From: Epiperipatus broadwayi
Taxonomy: Eukaryota > Onychophora > Udeonychophora > Euonychophora > Peripatidae
Reading direction: 5' to 3'
Assembly (NCBI GenBank): GCA_028023455.1
Contig: JAQFVV010006735.1
Span: 343,965-407,964 of the forward strand
Length of the DNA: 64,000 nucleotides
Part shown: positions 60,641 through 64,000 of the stretch, piece after piece
How the letters are laid out: every line of letters starts with the position of its first letter
Position numbering within the stretch: position 1 is the stretch's first letter
Translations under genes and position numbers: made by a program
Notes under the pieces: model-generated
Told to the model about the DNA's origin: nothing
The model's input: the letters and a program-made list of their open reading frames with translations, nothing else
Database searches by the model: none

Positions 60641-63600
60641 GACCCTCTGAGTGGGCACAAGGAGTGAGATACTTTTGTAATTCTGTAGTGAATAGTTGCA
60701 TTTTGATAAAAAAAATGAAATATCCCTAATTTTTTTTTAAAAATATTTTTTAAGTATCTCAAACATTATATGTGAGTCACTTATATATTTTTTATTGTTA
60801 GCAGTTTTATCTATAACATTTATTATTATTCTCATATTTAATGCAAGAAAGAGGGGTTAATTATTATAGGAATTAGTATATTTTGTTAGGAGGATGCAAA
60901 GTTATTTTATGTTAGTGTTTAGTGTTGGTTTGAATAGTTTCCTAATCCTTTATTCATTGATACCTATGCTTTTATCAGCATTAATAGCCATCTCAATTAT
61001 ATTTAGTCAAGATAGTTTAAAATTTAGATTGCAATACATGTGCATGCATGTATGTCTCTATATCATTTTCATTTCATTTTCATATTTTAATAACATTAAG
61101 CAATAGTACATCTAAGATGAAGACATATAAATTACATTAATTATCGTTAATAATTTTACAAATATATTTTTTTTAATTTTTTATGGATATTTGGATCAAT
61201 GGATTATTTAACAAATTAAATTAATCATTAATCATTTTGTTTAACAGTTAATTAAAATTTATTTATTTCAGGTTTGTAAAAGTTATTTTTATTATTATTA
61301 TTTTTGTCTTAATTTAATTTAAAAGTCAGAATGATTTTTTTTAAAGAAAAAAATTTTGCATATGTAATGAACTTAAGTGCAAAGGATGGAGTTAACCTTT
61401 TTTGAGTGCAGATGACCTTTGATGAAGAAAGAGATGTCTATTTAGCAAATAGTATTCATTAAAAATTGCTCATTATTGACGTAATTGCAGCCAGTATATT
61501 ATTCTTCTCTGCTGTAAAAAATAAATATTTCTTCCAGACGTCAAATTCATTTTAAAAAAAGTTTTAAAGTAAACTTCAAGAAAGGTTTTCAATTCGCATG
61601 TTGAGCTAAAAATATAACAAGGTACATCAGTTTTCATTTCTTTACTTCATTTAAACATTTGAATTAATCATTTTTGCTTATTACTATTTTAAAATGTATA
61701 TCTATAATATTAAGCTTGTGTTACATTATTTATTTATCATTAAGAAGGAAGATAAAATGCATGAACTTTATAATCATATAACTAAACTATGTGTATCTTC
61801 TAATATCTTTTGGAAATGTGTGCAGAACATTTTTACAGAATTTATTTTAATTTTTCTTTATATCTTATGTCTTAATTTTACAAAAGTTAAGTTAAAATTA
61901 AAGGATATGTGTATTTCAATTTATCATGCCATGCTTAAATTCATTATGAAAAAAAATTACTTTATTTCTTTATTGAGAATTCTTAAAATAATATGTGCTT
62001 TTATGAAAGAAATAAAATGTAGAATTACCCCAAGTACCTAAAAAGGATACTACTTAAATATGTACTTAAATCGGATGGAAGCATGGGAATGCAGTATATT
62101 TCAGTTCTCTTCGATAAGAATGCATTATGAAATAAGCTATTATTATTAATTGTGGAATTATCAATGTATTATGACATATTAATGTGCAATGTTTAAAAAT
62201 ATCTATATGTATTCTAGCTTATAAATATTATAAAAATAAATGTTATTCAAGAAGTCCATAAAGGATAATTTCTGATTTCAAAACTATTACAGAATGAGTT
62301 AAATAATTGATACCAATGTAGCTGAAAATGTCTTTCGTATTTCCATCATGATAAAAATTAATTATTTACATATGGTGTAGTAAGCTCAATTAGTTAAACT
62401 AAGAACATTTGAGATAGATACTAGATCAAATTTAAGTTATGATTATTTTTTTTGTCCTACAGAAATTTATTTTATGTTCCTTATTCTTAATAAACATGAA
62501 CTCAGTTTGGAATCTATCTCCGTATCATTTACTAAACTTGGAGAAGGATTTTGCAAGTGAACTTTTTATTTTAAGTCAAAAAACAAATGACTTTGTTTTC
62601 TTTATTTTTTTTATATATTATTTGTCATCATCACTGTATATAATAGATAGATAGTCATATTTATTATTATGTTTTGCATATAATTTTGTGGTATTATGAA
62701 CTTCTAAATTGTCTCTGGATTGCATATTCACAAATTGTGGATATGCTGGTACAAATTGATTTTATTCAAATATGTTTTAAGTTTCTTTTAAGAAGGTAAA
62801 GGGAAGAAATAAGTTTTTTTTATTATATTGTTAAAGAAAGGTGTATATTATTTTGTATATTTTCTAATCTCAAAGAGAGAGTTCTGCTTTAAATCAATGA
62901 ACATATAATAGAAATAGTTGGATAGAGATGGTAAAGAAATATTGTTCGTAATATTTATAATTATTTAATTTTAAAAATAGCTTAAAGTTTATTCGGAATT
63001 AAAAGTTATATTTTAAGGTATTAATTAGTCACTGTGTTGCTTGCATAGTATATAACTTAGAATTATTTTTTTATACATTTTTATTTGTGCGTGTGTGTGT
63101 GTCTATCTGCATAATTATTACATTTACTTAATAAAAGTTCAATTTATAGATATTTTTATGTATAAATTTCGGATGTTGTCATATTCTAAAGAACTGAAAG
63201 AATTTGTAGGTTACAGGTATGTATTTATCTGTCAGCATGTATATATAATGTTAAACATGTAGAGGAGCTTTGGGAATGGAAATTATTCTGAATGTGTTCT
63301 ATGTTTTGTAGGATAAGAGATTTTTGCCTAAGTAATATATTTTAATAATTTCCATGAGTAGAGCCTATTTTATATTGTATGCATATTATAAAGTGATAGT
63401 TTTAAAGATGAGTTATGTTCCTCTTATGGTCTTGGAGATGAGGAAAAATCACCACACCAATAGTATATTTCAGAATTAGATGAGTTATGTTTTCTTATGG
63501 TTCTTGGTAGATGGAGATAAAAATACTACACCAATAGTATATTTCAGAATTAGGTGAGTTATTTGTTGAAGTGTTAAGTAAAGATGTTTATTTGCTCCTC

Positions 63601-64000
63601 ATGTGAATTTCCCTGGGAACATTCAGTTTGTATAATAGTGAAATATAGCTCTGTGTTATTTAGTATGTGGCCATATAAATAGTTAAATTAAATTTTGATA
63701 TAATATTAGTGTCTTATTTTGTTGGTTAGTTTATGACATTGTCCGAAATGAAGTAATTGTTTAATATTTCCTCAATGGATTGATAATGTGTAGAAAGGAT
63801 TGTTTTCTATTATTGTTGTTTGGACACACACATGTGTAATATAAACAATATCGTGAATAGACTTATTGAAATTAAAACAGTGAAATAAATGCTTTAGCCA
63901 CGTTATATTCATTTAACAGAAAGTTATAAATCTATTAAATCATTAGAATGAATAAGATTTTATTGCTATGCATGAAAAGTGTATGTATTAAAATGATTAT
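60636..64000. repeat. Large direct duplication, copy 2 (runs off window)
   Basis: Colinear with 50946-54271 at an offset of about 9.7 kb, still aligning at the last base of the window, so the full unit is longer. Frames at 61694-62041 and 62439-62654 lie inside but are not kept in copy 1. It carries a private 75-base tandem duplication at 63410-63560. Confidence 0.85.
63410..63560. repeat. ~75-bp tandem duplication inside copy 2
   Basis: GAGTTATGTT...CTTATGG...ACACCAATAGTATATTTCAG occurs twice in a row; copy 1 has one unit (near 53610-53680). Confidence 0.8.

Noticed and set aside
61694-62041. 115-residue frame as a gene in duplication copy 2
   Set aside because: The matching region of copy 1 has a different, shorter frame; not conserved as protein.

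Overview
This is an A+T-rich, intron-bearing animal genome segment with one convincing protein gene in 64 kb and a dense layer of repeats: long (TA)n, (TG)n and (AAT)n tracts, foldback elements, Penelope-like elements (PLEs), non-LTR retrotransposon corpses and tRNA-derived SINEs. Repeat style and gene content suggest a mollusc, plausibly a cephalopod (octopus-like); that assignment is inference, not proof. There are no bacterial features, no CRISPR and no rRNA.

Layout. 0.6-3.2 kb: a palindromic MITE-like element, a PLE GIY-YIG endonuclease fragment and a near-perfect 1.27 kb palindrome. 3.2-6.1 kb: PLE terminal repeats with hammerhead-ribozyme cores around a decayed PLE coding region. 6.2-7.5 kb: dispersed and foldback repeats. 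7.94-9.5 kb: the last or only coding exon of a secreted prohormone-like protein with seven copies of an (aromatic/H)-SHRKP motif, preceded by a clear splice acceptor. 9.8-17 kb: SINE, microsatellites, foldbacks, a 295-bp tandem array and a LINE 5' fragment. 17.2-20.1 kb: a LINE reverse transcriptase with one frameshift and one stop. 21.4-22.3 kb: a ~52-bp minisatellite. 23.7-24.9 kb: a foldback followed by a PLE terminal-repeat tandem. 31.3-34.3 kb: an old CR1/jockey-like LINE carrying nested RTE and PLE insertions. 35-40 kb: a retroposed tRNA-Gly with perfect target-site duplications, two SINEs and three foldback or TIR elements. 41-50 kb: mostly featureless. 50.95-54.27 kb and 60.64-64.0 kb: two diverged direct copies of one >3.3 kb non-coding segment, with PLE and MITE insertions between them.

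The protein gene encodes a cysteine-free, dibasic-rich precursor that would be cut into basic SHRKP peptides separated by acidic spacers; I do not recognise a named family. The most coherent mobile system is a set of PLE-related terminal repeats, several in head-to-tail pairs 400-440 bp apart, whose junctions carry hammerhead self-cleaving RNA cores in different states of decay. One copy (32,510-32,552, minus strand) keeps every core nucleotide I could check. The same window shows a deletion series of one palindromic element (three sizes).
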